NCBI RefSeq assembly: GCF_035975855.1
Contig: NZ_CP109055.1
Location: 1,984,001-2,048,000, forward strand
Direction: 5' to 3'
Origin: Streptomyces sp. NBC_01304
Lineage (GTDB): Bacteria > Actinomycetota > Actinomycetes > Streptomycetales > Streptomycetaceae
Length of the DNA: 64,000 bases
Positions 40,679 to 49,136 of this stretch are shown here, piece by piece. The notes below the pieces were generated by a model, which worked only from the letters and a program-made list of their open reading frames with translations, searched no databases and was not told the origin of the DNA. The first letter of the stretch is position 1. Each line of letters opens with the position of its first letter. Made by a program: the position numbers and the translations under genes.

Positions 40679-41326
40679 TCAGGCGCCGCGCAGATAGGCG
40701 AGGACCGCCATCACGCGCCGGTGGTCCATCGATTCCGCGCCGAGCCGCAGCTTGGTGAAGATGTTGCGTACGTGCGTCTCCACCGTCTTGCCGCCGATGA
40801 CCAGCTGCTGCGCGATGGCGTCGTTGGACCTGCCCTGGGCCATCAGTTCCAGTACGTCCCGCTCCCGTGCGGTGAGTTGGGCCAGCGGCCCCGCCGCACT
40901 GCGCGCGCCCATCAGGCGGGCCACGACCTCCGGGTCCACGACGGCCTCACCCGCCGCGACCCGTTTCAGCGCACCGGCCAGCTCGTCGACGTCCGCGACG
41001 CGTTCCTTGAGCAGATAGCCGAAGCCCCGGGAGTCCTCGGCGAGCGCCCGCACCGTGGCCGTCGTCTCGACGTACTGGGACAGCAGCAGCACCCCGGTAC
41101 CGGGGAACGCGGACCGGATCGCGGCCGCCGCGCGGATGCCTTCGTCGGTGTGGGTCGGCGGCATCCGGATGTCCAACAGGACGACGTCCGGGCGGTGTTC
41201 GGCGACCAGGCCGAGCAGCGGCCCGGCCTCCCCGCACTGTGCGGACACCTCCACGCCCTCGTCCTGGAGCAGCCGCACGATGCCCTGGCGCAGGATCGCC
41301 GAGTCCTCGGCCACGATCACCCGCAC
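40679..41326 (-). CDS. NarL/LuxR-family response regulator
   Basis: From GTG 41326 this 215-aa protein has the receiver motifs VRVIVAEDSAILRQGIVRLL (acidic pocket), DVVLLDIRMPP (phospho-acceptor Asp) and LLLSQYVET, then GYLLKERVADVDEL with the conserved Lys. The LuxR-type helix-turn-helix is LTARERDVLELMAQGRSNDA and KTVETHVRNIFTKL. Its start overlaps the end of the kinase gene by 10 bp, so the two form an operon. It should be phosphorylated by that kinase. Target genes are unknown. Confidence 0.95.
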   Translation of the reverse strand: MRVIVAEDSAILRQGIVRLLQDEGVEVSAQCGEAGPLLGLVAEHRPDVVLLDIRMPPTHTDEGIRAAAAIRSAFPGTGVLLLSQYVETTATVRALAEDSRGFGYLLKERVADVDELAGALKRVAAGEAVVDPEVVARLMGARSAAGPLAQLTARERDVLELMAQGRSNDAIAQQLVIGGKTVETHVRNIFTKLRLGAESMDHRRVMAVLAYLRGA

Positions 41327-43077
41327 GGCAGCTCCGCCCTGATCCGGGTGCCGCCCCCGGCGGGGCTGTGCACCTGCAGTACGCCGTCGACGGCGGCCAG
41401 GCGGTCGGCGAGGCCGCGCAGTCCGGAGCCGAGCGCCGTGTCGGCGCCTCCTATGCCGTCGTCGACCGTCTCGACGACGAGGGTGTCGCCGTGTCTGCGG
41501 GCCGAGATGCTGACGGCCTTGGCGCGGGCGTGCTTGGCGGCGTTGGCGAGGGTCTCGCAGACGGTGAAATAGGCGGTGGACTCCACCACCGGGTCGAAGC
41601 GGCCGGGTTCGGCGGCGACCACCACGGGCAGCGCGGCCTGCTCGGCGAGCGCGGTGAGCGCCGGGCCGAGGCCCTCGCGGGTGAGGACGGCCGGGTGGAT
41701 GCCGTGCGCGATGCCGCGCAGCTCCTCCAGGGCCAGGCGCAGGCTGTGCTCGACCTCGGCGACGGAGTCGCGCACGGAGGCGTCGGGGTGATCGGCGACG
41801 CCCTTGGCGACGCGGCGCAGTGTCATCAGGGCGAAGACGAGGCGGGTCTGCGCGCCGTCGTGCAGGTCCCGTTCCAGGCGTTGGCGTTCGGTGTCGGCGG
41901 CGCGCACGATGCGTGAGGTGACCTCCCTGGCCTCGGTGCGCAGCCAGGCGTTCTCCAGGCCGAGCCGCAGCGAGGCGCCGACCGCTTCGAGGAGTTCGGG
42001 GTCCTCGGCGAGGGCCGGGTCGTGGCGGAGCACGGCGAGCGGGGTGCCGCGCGAGGAGTCGACCCGGGTGACGCCGGGGCCGTCCGCCTTGAGGCGCCGG
42101 CCGCCCTCGTCGACGTACGCACTCTGCTCCTCCTGCCACAGTCCGAGCCGTACGGTCGCGTCCCCGAGCACCCGCGCCAGCATCGCGCGCATGCGGGCGG
42201 GCGTGGGTTCCGCGCCGACCTCGATGACGAGGCCGCTGACCTCCGCGCGCTGCAGCTGCATCCGCAGGAGTCCGGCCAGGAAGGCGAGCGGGACGGCGGC
42301 CTGGGCGAGGTCGGAAGCAAGCAGGATCGCGTCCTCGCCGAGACCGCTCAGGTCGGGCAGGGCGAGGAGCAGGACGTCCCAGGCGGCGAAGGCCATGGTG
42401 ATGCTGATCGCGATCCAGGCGGGGAGCAGCGCGCGGCGGCGGGCCACGGAGGCGCGCCGCCAGCGGCGCACGATCGCCACGACCATGACAATGGAGATCG
42501 CCCAGCCGAGACCGCGATAGACGCCGTCGACGTACGGGAAGAGGCCGGTTGCATCCGGTACGAGCAGCGGGTTGGGGCCGCAGTCGCGGCAGTCCAGATA
42601 CGTCGCCTCGGACGCGAGGGCCGGGTCGTAGGTGAGGGTGCGCAGGAGGCCGCCGACCGCGACGAGTCCGTAACCGAAGCCGATGAGCCGCCGTCCCGTG
42701 GCGGAGGCCGCCCGGCCGTCGGGGAAGGTGAGGACGAGGTGGACGAGGACGGCCATGTTGAGCGCCTCCCACCAGGCGCCCACGGCGAACAGGGCGGGCA
42801 CGTTCGTGCCCTGCAGATTGCCGAGGAACCAGGTGATGCCCTCGGCGACCATGAGCAGGCCGGTGCGGTTGGCGGGCCTGCGCCACCAGGCGACCAGGCC
42901 GGCGCCCGCGTAGGCCCAGCCCACGGCGAGGTCGCGGGCCACGTCGGCGGCGGACCCGCCGGCACGTGCGTAGCCCACGGCGCCTGCTGTGCCGGCTGCT
43001 GCGGCGAGGACGGCGGCGAGGGCCAGGACAGGCCCTAGCCGGGCCGCGACGGTGTCGAACCCCTTCACCGGCCACAC
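41317..43077 (-). CDS. Membrane sensor histidine kinase (HisKA_3 type)
   Basis: The 586 aa have a long multi-spanning N-terminus (about eight hydrophobic segments within 1-270, including LAAVLAAAAGTAGAVGYARA and WISIVM-like stretches). A GAF-like region around 280-370 follows. The dimerisation/phospho-acceptor segment is ERQRLERDLHDGAQTRLVFA, with the His in LHDGAQ. The ATPase end has CETLANAAKHARA (N box) and VDDGIGGADTALGSGLRGLA (G boxes). It is paired with the downstream LuxR-type regulator. The start is a GTG with no strong ribosome binding site. Signal unknown. Confidence 0.93.
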   Translation of the reverse strand: MWPVKGFDTVAARLGPVLALAAVLAAAAGTAGAVGYARAGGSAADVARDLAVGWAYAGAGLVAWWRRPANRTGLLMVAEGITWFLGNLQGTNVPALFAVGAWWEALNMAVLVHLVLTFPDGRAASATGRRLIGFGYGLVAVGGLLRTLTYDPALASEATYLDCRDCGPNPLLVPDATGLFPYVDGVYRGLGWAISIVMVVAIVRRWRRASVARRRALLPAWIAISITMAFAAWDVLLLALPDLSGLGEDAILLASDLAQAAVPLAFLAGLLRMQLQRAEVSGLVIEVGAEPTPARMRAMLARVLGDATVRLGLWQEEQSAYVDEGGRRLKADGPGVTRVDSSRGTPLAVLRHDPALAEDPELLEAVGASLRLGLENAWLRTEAREVTSRIVRAADTERQRLERDLHDGAQTRLVFALMTLRRVAKGVADHPDASVRDSVAEVEHSLRLALEELRGIAHGIHPAVLTREGLGPALTALAEQAALPVVVAAEPGRFDPVVESTAYFTVCETLANAAKHARAKAVSISARRHGDTLVVETVDDGIGGADTALGSGLRGLADRLAAVDGVLQVHSPAGGGTRIRAELPCG

Positions 43078-43191
43078 GTTAGGCCATGGTCAGCGGGGTG
43101 CGGCGGGCCGGTACGCAGCTGCTGACCGGTCGGTCAGTTCTGGCCGGAACCCGTGGCCGGAATCCGACCTCGCCCGAGGCCTCGCCCGAGG

Positions 43192-43260
43192 CTGTCGGCC
43201 GACCTGGTCGGCCGCTGTCAGCCGACCTGGTCGGCCGCTGTCAGCCGACCTGGTCGGTCG
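43192..43260. repeat. Three tandem 23-bp repeats, each with a CCGACCTGGTCGG palindrome
   Basis: Units at 43192-43214, 43215-43237 and 43238-43260 differ at two positions only. Each contains the 6+1+6 palindrome CCGACCTGGTCGG. The third unit overlaps the last codons and stop (TDQVG) of the VanW-protein gene. The rest lies between that gene and the kinase gene on the same strand. Serial hairpins here could terminate or attenuate read-through. Confidence 0.85.
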
Positions 43261-45019
43261 GGCCGCCGGAGGGCTTCTCCGGCGCCTCGCAGGTGACCTT
43301 GTCGCGCGGCGTGTAGTGCGTGCGGAACGGCTCGCGCTTCACTTCCACGCCGTCCTTCTTGAAGATCCGCTCGACCGTGACGTCGAAGCCCTCGGCCGGG
43401 GTCTGCGGCTCGCACTGCTTGCTGTCGCTGGTGCGCTCGGCGGGCTGCTTGATGTTGGTGCGCGGGCCCTTGGTGGCCTCGATGGAGTCGTACTTCTTGG
43501 TGCCGATGAAGCTGATGGTGACCGAGGTGTCGGTGGCCTTGGCCTCGACGTAGATGGCGTTGCCCGAGTCGTTGTTGAACTTCAGGTCGAGGCTGCCCCA
43601 GGCGACGGTGGCCTCGCGGCCCTCCGGGTAGCGCTCGATGTAGAAGGAGTGCGCGCCGTACTCGACGGGCTTCACGCCGGCGAAGAACATCGCGTTGAAC
43701 ATCGTGGTGGCCACGGCCGAGACGCCACCGCCTGCGGCCTTGGTGTACTGGCCGTTGAGGATCATCGTGCCGTCGACGAAGCCGTTGGCCTTGGTGCGCT
43801 CACCGACGGTCTTGTTGTAGCTCCAGGTCTCCCCCGGCTTCACCACGGACCCGTTGATCAGCTCGGCGGCGCGGCCGATGTTGGTCGTACGGTACGGAGC
43901 CTTGTCGAAGTTGACCGTGAAGGAGGACATCTTCTCCTTCAGGCCGAGCTGCGCGGCGTTCTCGCGGGTCACCGTGGGCTGCGTCTTCACGGTCGCCACG
44001 TCGGCGGTGCGGGCGGCGGTGCCGGTCTTGGCGAGCAGCGGCAGGACGGCCTTTTCGAGGGCCTTGTCGGTGATCTCCTGGCCGGGCTTGGCGTCGGCGA
44101 CCACGACCACCTTGTCGCCGTCGAGGCGCAGCTGGGCGTTGGTCGCCTTGGTGGCGACCTGGGCGAGCGGCGCGGTGAGCGCGGGGTCGGCGAGCAGGCC
44201 CTTGGCGTCGAGCTTGGGCTGCAGCTTGCCGTCCGCGTCGGGCTGCATCTTGAGGTGCTTGCCGAGGATCTCCTGGCCGATGACGAGCTGCTTGTCGCCG
44301 ACCTTGAGGGTCACGGGGCCCGACATGGCGGGGTCGCCGAACTCGCGCAGGGCGCGCTTGGCCTCTTCGCCGGAGACGCCGGGCTCGGTCTTCTTGGTGG
44401 GGAGGTCGGCCGCGGTCACCTGGGGCTTGTCCGTGCCGGACTTCTTGCCGCCGTCGCCGTCGTCCTTGGCCTTCGCCAGGTACGTGCCGCGCAGGGTGTC
44501 GATCGCGGCGTCGACGTCGAGGGCCTGGCCGGTGCGGGCCTCGACCTCCTTGGCCTTGCCGCCCTTGAAGGAGACGCCGCCGTCGCGGACCTTCTGGTCG
44601 TGCGTCTTGGACAGGTCCTGCAGGGCGATGCGGGCCTTGGCCTCGTCGACCTTGACGACCGGCTCCACGTCGCCGCCGGAGCCGAAGAGGTTCCCGATCA
44701 CGTTCAGCGGGTTGGCGCCGGGGTTCGCGGCCCGCTCGGCGGTCTGCTCGGCATCGAAGCCAAGGCCTGCCTTCGCGGGGTCGATCTCGGCGCTGCGTCC
44801 CCCGATGTTCAGCTTCAGCGGCTCGGACGCGGCCTGGGCGTGCTCCTTCTCCAGCTTCTCGCGGGCCTCACCGCGGCTCAGGCCGCCGATGTCGACGCCG
44901 CGCACCTGGGTGCCCGAGGATATGCCGTCGCCGGCGAGCAGCAGCCCGGCGAGATACAGGCCACCGGCACCTACAACCACCGCGCCACCAGCGGCCGCGG
45001 CGGGATGTATTCGGCGCAT
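43241..45019 (-). CDS. VanW-family cell-wall-associated protein
   Basis: ATG 45019, with AGGGAG five bases before, gives 592 aa. A membrane anchor (GGAVVVGAGGLYLAGLLLAG, about 10-32) is followed by two peptidoglycan-binding-like (PG_binding_4) repeats, each with RGVDIGGLS- or EEAKRALREF-type helices, separated by a Lys/Asp/Gly-rich linker. The VanW domain at about 390-540 has RTTNIGRAAELINGSVVKPG, ETWSYNKTVGERTKANGFVD and GGGVSAVATTMFNAMFFAG. Family members sit at the envelope and are linked to glycopeptide resistance loci or wall modification, but biochemistry is lacking. It is divergent from a secreted hydrolase gene. Confidence 0.93.
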   Translation of the reverse strand: MRRIHPAAAAGGAVVVGAGGLYLAGLLLAGDGISSGTQVRGVDIGGLSRGEAREKLEKEHAQAASEPLKLNIGGRSAEIDPAKAGLGFDAEQTAERAANPGANPLNVIGNLFGSGGDVEPVVKVDEAKARIALQDLSKTHDQKVRDGGVSFKGGKAKEVEARTGQALDVDAAIDTLRGTYLAKAKDDGDGGKKSGTDKPQVTAADLPTKKTEPGVSGEEAKRALREFGDPAMSGPVTLKVGDKQLVIGQEILGKHLKMQPDADGKLQPKLDAKGLLADPALTAPLAQVATKATNAQLRLDGDKVVVVADAKPGQEITDKALEKAVLPLLAKTGTAARTADVATVKTQPTVTRENAAQLGLKEKMSSFTVNFDKAPYRTTNIGRAAELINGSVVKPGETWSYNKTVGERTKANGFVDGTMILNGQYTKAAGGGVSAVATTMFNAMFFAGVKPVEYGAHSFYIERYPEGREATVAWGSLDLKFNNDSGNAIYVEAKATDTSVTISFIGTKKYDSIEATKGPRTNIKQPAERTSDSKQCEPQTPAEGFDVTVERIFKKDGVEVKREPFRTHYTPRDKVTCEAPEKPSGGPTDQVG

Positions 45020-45118
45020 GAGTCTCCCTGGAGAAGGTCTGGGCGGGGTCTGGCGAAGGTAGCAAGATGCACCTAATTGGGCAATAAGGATGAACTGTGC
45101 GTAATCGGTCCACTTCGG

Positions 45119-45132
45119 CCGGTGATCACCGG
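45119..45132. promoter_or_regulatory. CCGGTGATCACCGG palindrome in a divergent promoter
   Basis: A perfect 14-bp palindrome lies in the 212-bp gap between the VanW and EEP-hydrolase genes, with a further GATCACCGG half-site at 45148-45156. Nearer the hydrolase gene, ACCGTTCAC occurs twice (45167 and 45179). That is reminiscent of PhoP direct repeats but spaced 12 rather than 11 bp. The controlling proteins are unknown. Confidence 0.45.
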
Positions 45133-45231
45133 GTCCCGTCGAGCGACGATCACCGGACCTCCGGAAACCGTTCACCACACCGTTCACGGCACCCACGTGT
45201 GCGCCTCACCGCCGACTGGTACGAACATGGC

Positions 45232-46110
45232 ATGGACATGAAACTCTTCCGGCGGGCGGCCTGCGCGGGCACCGCCCTGGCCGCCGCCTTCACCCTCGGC
45301 CTGGCCGCACCCGCTCCGGCGGCGGCCCCCGCTCCCGCCGCCGGCACGCTCACCGTGATGAGCTTCAACACCTGGCACGGCGGCACCCAGGTCCCCGACG
45401 GCACCAACAAGACCGCGAACGAGATCACCAAGGCGGGCGCCGACGTCGTCTCGCTGCAGGAGTACTCCGGCAGCTCGACCCGGCAGATCGCGGACAAGCT
45501 CGGCTGGTACGCCACCGACACCGGCACCGACGTCGACATCATCAGCAGGCTCCCCTTCGAGGGCACCGACTGGACGACGGGCGGCGGCGGCACGGTCGCC
45601 GTGAAGATCAAGGGCATCTGGATCTACTCGGCGCATCTCGACTACACCAAGTACGGCCCGTACAACGCCTGCTTCGACAACGACAGTTACGAGACCATCT
45701 ACGCCGACGAGGCGAACCGCAAGAAGCAGGCGCAGGAAATCCTCAGCTGGGCCGGCTCCAGCCCCGCGATCATCGCCGGCGACTTCAACACGCCGTCCCA
45801 CCTGGACTGGACCGCCGACACCAAGGCGGCGCACTGCGCTTCGGTGGTCCAGTGGCCCGCCACCAAGGTCTTCGCGGACGCCGGCTACTGGGACTCGTAC
45901 CGCGAGGTCAATCCGGACGAGGCGGCCCGCCCCGGCAACACCTGGTCGCCGGTGGTGAAGACGAACGAGGGCCGCCCCGAGCCGCAGGACCGGATCGACT
46001 TCATCCTCTACCGGGGCGGCTCGCTGGACGCGACCAACTCCCGTACATGGGGCGGGGGTTCGGGCTGGCCGTCGGACCATCTCGCGGTGGTGACGACCTT
46101 CAACCTCTGA
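45232..46110 (+). CDS. Secreted endonuclease/exonuclease/phosphatase (EEP)-fold hydrolase
   Basis: The protein has about 292 aa. Residues 1-37 are a signal peptide (KLFRRAACAGTALAAAFTLG, then AAPAPAAA). EEP signatures follow: LTVMSFNTWHGG (Asn), DVVSLQEYSG (metal Glu), SAHLDY, IIAGDFNTPSHLDW (GDFN), QDRIDFILYRG and WPSDHLAVVTTF (SDH). These are the metal and catalytic residues of the DNase I/sphingomyelinase/phosphodiesterase fold. It should cleave a phosphodiester or phosphoester outside the cell. Whether the substrate is nucleic acid, lipid or inositol phosphate is open. The ATG at 45238 is an alternative start. It is divergent from the VanW gene. Confidence 0.9.
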   Translation: MDMKLFRRAACAGTALAAAFTLGLAAPAPAAAPAPAAGTLTVMSFNTWHGGTQVPDGTNKTANEITKAGADVVSLQEYSGSSTRQIADKLGWYATDTGTDVDIISRLPFEGTDWTTGGGGTVAVKIKGIWIYSAHLDYTKYGPYNACFDNDSYETIYADEANRKKQAQEILSWAGSSPAIIAGDFNTPSHLDWTADTKAAHCASVVQWPATKVFADAGYWDSYREVNPDEAARPGNTWSPVVKTNEGRPEPQDRIDFILYRGGSLDATNSRTWGGGSGWPSDHLAVVTTFNL

Positions 46111-46128
46111 CTTCCACCCCGCGCGGGC

Positions 46129-46764
46129 TCAACTCACGCCGCGCGGACGGAACTGGATGCTGATGCGCGGTCCTGCCGCGCGCGTCGACTTGGGGATCGC
46201 GTGTTCCCAGGTGCGCTGGCAGGAACCGCCCATCACGATCAGATCGCCGTGCCCGAGCGGCCGCCGCACGCTCGGCCCGCCTCCGAGCGGGCGCAGGACC
46301 AGGTCGCGCGGGGAGCCCACCGAGAGGATGGCGACCATGGTGTCCTCACGGGCGCCCCGACCGATCCGGTCGCCGTGCCAGGCCACGCTGTCGCGGCCGT
46401 CCCGGTAGTAGCAGAGGCCGGCCGTGGTGAAGGGTTCGCCCAGCTCGGCGGCGTAATGCGCACCGAGCGCGCCCCTCGCCTCGGCCAGGACCGGGTCCGG
46501 GAGCGGGACGCCCTCGCGGTAGAAGGCGAGCAGTCTCGGTACGTCCACGACCTGTTCGTACATCTGCCGCCGCTCGGCCCGCCACGGCACGGCCGCGGCA
46601 AGGCGCTCGAAGAGCCCGTCCGCCCCGCTCAGCCAGCCGGGCAGCAGGTCGATCCAGGCACCGTCACCCAGCTCGGTCCTGCGCAGGCCGTCGAGCGGGG
46701 CGAGGCGGGAGCCGGTCGCGTCGTCGGGCTGGTCGAAGAGGGAGCCCTGGAGGTGCATGGCCAT
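46129..46764 (-). CDS. AlkB-like 2OG-Fe(II) dioxygenase
   Basis: The 211 aa include the iron ligands H130-x-D132 in VAWHGDRIG and H188 in TWEHAIPK, and the 2-oxoglutarate Arg pair in RISIQFR (R200, R206). Substrate-recognition phrases YREGVPLPDPVL and GLCYYRDGRDSVAWHGD match the AlkB/ALKBH2-like family that removes alkyl groups from DNA or RNA bases. AAGG stands 7 bases before the ATG. It is monocistronic, convergent with the EEP hydrolase and divergent from the glyoxalase-like gene. Confidence 0.95.
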   Translation of the reverse strand: MAMHLQGSLFDQPDDATGSRLAPLDGLRRTELGDGAWIDLLPGWLSGADGLFERLAAAVPWRAERRQMYEQVVDVPRLLAFYREGVPLPDPVLAEARGALGAHYAAELGEPFTTAGLCYYRDGRDSVAWHGDRIGRGAREDTMVAILSVGSPRDLVLRPLGGGPSVRRPLGHGDLIVMGGSCQRTWEHAIPKSTRAAGPRISIQFRPRGVS

Positions 46765-46906
46765 GACCGCACCTTACCGCTTAATCGAATACACGTTCCA
46801 TTCCAGCGCCACTAGCGTGTTCCCCTTCGGCGCACTCCCTGTACTCGCTGCACTCGCCGCACCCGCTGCACGCGCCGCACCCCCTACGTCACCGGGAGGT
46901 CCTCAC

Positions 46907-47299
46907 ATGGCCAGCAAGTTCACCGAGCTCGCGATCGACTGCGCTGATCCGCACGCCCTGGCCCGGTTCTGGTGCTCGGTCCTCGACTACGAGGTGCTGG
47001 ACGAGGAGGAGGACGGGGTGGTCACCATCGGCTCCCCCACAGCCCCCGAGGCCAAGAGCCATCCGGGTCCGGTGTCGCCGACGTTGACCTTCGCGCGCGT
47101 GCCCGAGGGCAAGACGATCAAGAACCGGCTCCACCTCGACGTCAACGCGACCGACCGGGAGCAGGACGAAGAGGTCCGCCGCCTGCTCGACCTGGGCGCC
47201 CGGCACGCCGACGTCGGCCAGAGTGGCGAGGAGAGCTGGGTGACCCTGGCCGACCCGGAGGGGAACGAGTTCTGCGTCCTCGCGAGCCGCTGCCCCTGA
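46907..47299 (+). CDS. Glyoxalase/bleomycin-resistance-fold (VOC) protein
   Basis: This 130-aa protein with GGGAGG before the ATG shows the VOC pattern: KFTELAIDCADPHALARFWC, KNRLHLDVNATDREQDEEVR and SWVTLADPEGNEFCVLA. The last is the family's C-terminal 'DPEGNEFC' motif. Members range from metal-dependent enzymes to antibiotic-binding proteins. This actinobacterial subgroup with FWCSVLDYEV is of unknown role. A TAGCGT -10-like box lies at 46813-46818. Substrate not predictable. Confidence 0.9.
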   Translation: MASKFTELAIDCADPHALARFWCSVLDYEVLDEEEDGVVTIGSPTAPEAKSHPGPVSPTLTFARVPEGKTIKNRLHLDVNATDREQDEEVRRLLDLGARHADVGQSGEESWVTLADPEGNEFCVLASRCP

Positions 47300-47323
47300 G
47301 CAAAAGGGCGCGCAAAGGGGCGG

Positions 47324-48451
47324 TCAGAGAACCGCGATGCCCAGGGGTCGCACCCCGGCCGGCAGCCGCCGCGTCTCACCGCTGTCCAGGTCGACGACGG
47401 TGATGCCGTCCCACGAGCCCTCCCGGGTGAAGCCGCCGGTGACGTACGCGGTGCGGCCGTCCTCGGACACCGCGACGTCCTCGTGCGGACCGTCGAGCGG
47501 CACGACGCGCTCCTTGCCGTCCGGCGCGCGGACCGTCAGGGACGGCCCCTCGTCGGAGCCGTCGATCGGCCCCGTGCCGACGACGAGCAGGGTGCCGTCG
47601 GGGGCGACGGCGGCGCCGTGCTGATGAGTGTTGGCGGTCATCTTCTCGATGGCCACCTTCCCGGTACGCGGGTCGAGGACAGCAAGCCGCTCCCCCTCGA
47701 AGGGCAGCAGCACCTTGCCGTCGTCGCGTACGGCGGCATAGTGCGGCTTCAGCCAGGAGCCGAGGCCGAGCTCGCCGTACGGGGCGACCACGAGCCTGCG
47801 CGGCGTGAGCGAGTCGGTGCGCACGGCCGTCACGTCGTACGAGTCGTGCCCGGTGGCGTACACCTCGGCGCCGTCACGCGAGACATCGACGTCGAAGGGG
47901 CGGCGGCCGACGGGAACCGTGTCCGTCACCTCGCGCCGGTCGGCGTCGATGACCTCCAACACCCCCTTCTCACCAGGGACGTTGACGCCGACGTACACCT
48001 GCTTGCCGTCGGGTGCGAGGGCGATGCCCATGCCGCCGCCGCGGTACTCGCCCGTCGTGACGGGTCCGGTCTTCGTCTCGTACGGGATCCGGCCGAGGCT
48101 CTTGCGCGTCTCGGTGTCGACGACGGCCACGCCCTCGGCGGTCGCCACCCATGCCCTGCCGTCGTCGCCGACGACCAGGCCGTACGGCGCCGTCCCGACC
48201 TTCACCGAGTCGATGGGCCCACGGTCCGGGTCGACGAAGGTGACCGTGTCGGCGTCGAAGTCCGCGACAAGGAGGGTGCCCTGCGCGGTGCGCGCGGGGG
48301 CCGGACCTGACGGCTTCACGTCGGCGGTCCGGGGCGCGGCGGGCGCGGACTCGGCGGCCCCGCCGGTACCGCACCCGGCGAGGAACAGCACCAGAGCGGC
48401 AGTTCCGAGGACTCCGCCCCGCAGGGCCGTGCCCCGGCCGGCGCCCGCCAT
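47324..48451 (-). CDS. YVTN-type beta-propeller lipoprotein
   Basis: The 375 aa begin with a lipoprotein signal (VLGTAALVLFLAGCGTGG; Cys27-type lipobox LAGC) and a Pro/Ala-rich spacer. The propeller follows, with phrases such as GTLLVADFDADTVTFVD, APYGLVVGDDGRAWVATAEG, MGIALAPDGKQVYVGVNV, GRRPFDVDVSRDGAEVYATG and HEDVAVSEDGRTAYVTGGF. It should be anchored outside the membrane, as a binding or scaffold protein. Its ATG overlaps the stop of the ankyrin gene by one base (TGATG), so they are co-translated. Confidence 0.9.
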   Translation of the reverse strand: MAGAGRGTALRGGVLGTAALVLFLAGCGTGGAAESAPAAPRTADVKPSGPAPARTAQGTLLVADFDADTVTFVDPDRGPIDSVKVGTAPYGLVVGDDGRAWVATAEGVAVVDTETRKSLGRIPYETKTGPVTTGEYRGGGMGIALAPDGKQVYVGVNVPGEKGVLEVIDADRREVTDTVPVGRRPFDVDVSRDGAEVYATGHDSYDVTAVRTDSLTPRRLVVAPYGELGLGSWLKPHYAAVRDDGKVLLPFEGERLAVLDPRTGKVAIEKMTANTHQHGAAVAPDGTLLVVGTGPIDGSDEGPSLTVRAPDGKERVVPLDGPHEDVAVSEDGRTAYVTGGFTREGSWDGITVVDLDSGETRRLPAGVRPLGIAVL

Positions 48452-49044
48452 CAGGCGGCCCTCAGCAGTGCCGCGAGGGCCTTGAAGCCGCGCCGCTCGG
48501 CGTGCCGCAGCGGTGTGACGCCGTCCCCGTCGGCGAGGTCGCGGCGGGCGCCCGCCGCGAGGAGCAGTTCCACGATCTCCTGGTGGTCGAGGCCCCCGTC
48601 GCCGAGGATCACGGCCTCCAACAGGGCGGTCCAGCCGAGGTCGTTGACGTGGTTCACGTCGATGTCGGTCTCGCGCAGCACGGCCCGTACGTAGGCGACA
48701 TGGCCCCGCTCGCTGGCCGGGATCAGCGAGATCCCGCCGAAGCGGTTGCGCAGGGTCAGGTCCGGGCCCGCGGGCAGCAGGACCCGCATCATCGCGACAT
48801 TGCCGGTCACGCCGGTGACCAGCCAGGCGCTGTCGTGGCGCATGTCCTGGGCGTTCGGGTCGGCGCCGGCCGCGACAAGGACCCGCGCCGCCTCGACATG
48901 ACTGTTGAGGGAGGCGATCAGGAGGGGAGAGCGCAGGTCCTCGTCTCGCGCTTCCACGGAGGCTCCGGCGTCCAGGGCGGCACGTACCTCTGCGGCGTCG
49001 CCACGGCGGGCGGCGTCGAGGAGCCGGCGGTTGCGTTCGTGCAT
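48451..49044 (-). CDS. Cytosolic ankyrin-repeat protein
   Basis: ATG 49044 is preferred because GGAGGA lies just upstream; ATG 49056 is the alternative. The 197 aa consist of about five ankyrin repeats: LLDAARRGDAAEVRAALDAG, SPLLIASLNSHVEAARVLVA, SAWLVTGVTGNVAMMRVLL, GGISLIPASERGHVAYVRA and GWTALLEAVILGDGG. It lacks a signal peptide. It is clearly related to the lipoprotein at 52157-52936, sharing the unusual WLVTGVTG, SLIPA and LLEAVILGDGG blocks. It is co-translated with the propeller lipoprotein. Its role is presumably protein binding. Confidence 0.9.
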   Translation of the reverse strand: MHERNRRLLDAARRGDAAEVRAALDAGASVEARDEDLRSPLLIASLNSHVEAARVLVAAGADPNAQDMRHDSAWLVTGVTGNVAMMRVLLPAGPDLTLRNRFGGISLIPASERGHVAYVRAVLRETDIDVNHVNDLGWTALLEAVILGDGGLDHQEIVELLLAAGARRDLADGDGVTPLRHAERRGFKALAALLRAA

Positions 49045-49068
49045 CTGGTCCTCCATGTCCGTACGAAA

Positions 49069-49109
49069 AAGCCCGGCGGCACCCGTACGGGGGGGGCGGG
49101 TGCCGCCGG
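49069..49109 (-). terminator. Rho-independent terminator after hbpS
   Basis: On the minus strand a perfect 12-bp stem (CCGGCGGCACCC at 49073-49084 against GGGTGCCGCCGG at 49098-49109) with a 13-nt loop is followed by a run of five T. It ends the HbpS transcript and separates it from the ankyrin gene on the same strand. Confidence 0.85.
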
Positions 49110-49136
49110 AGTCTGTGAACTGCCCGGTGGGACGGA

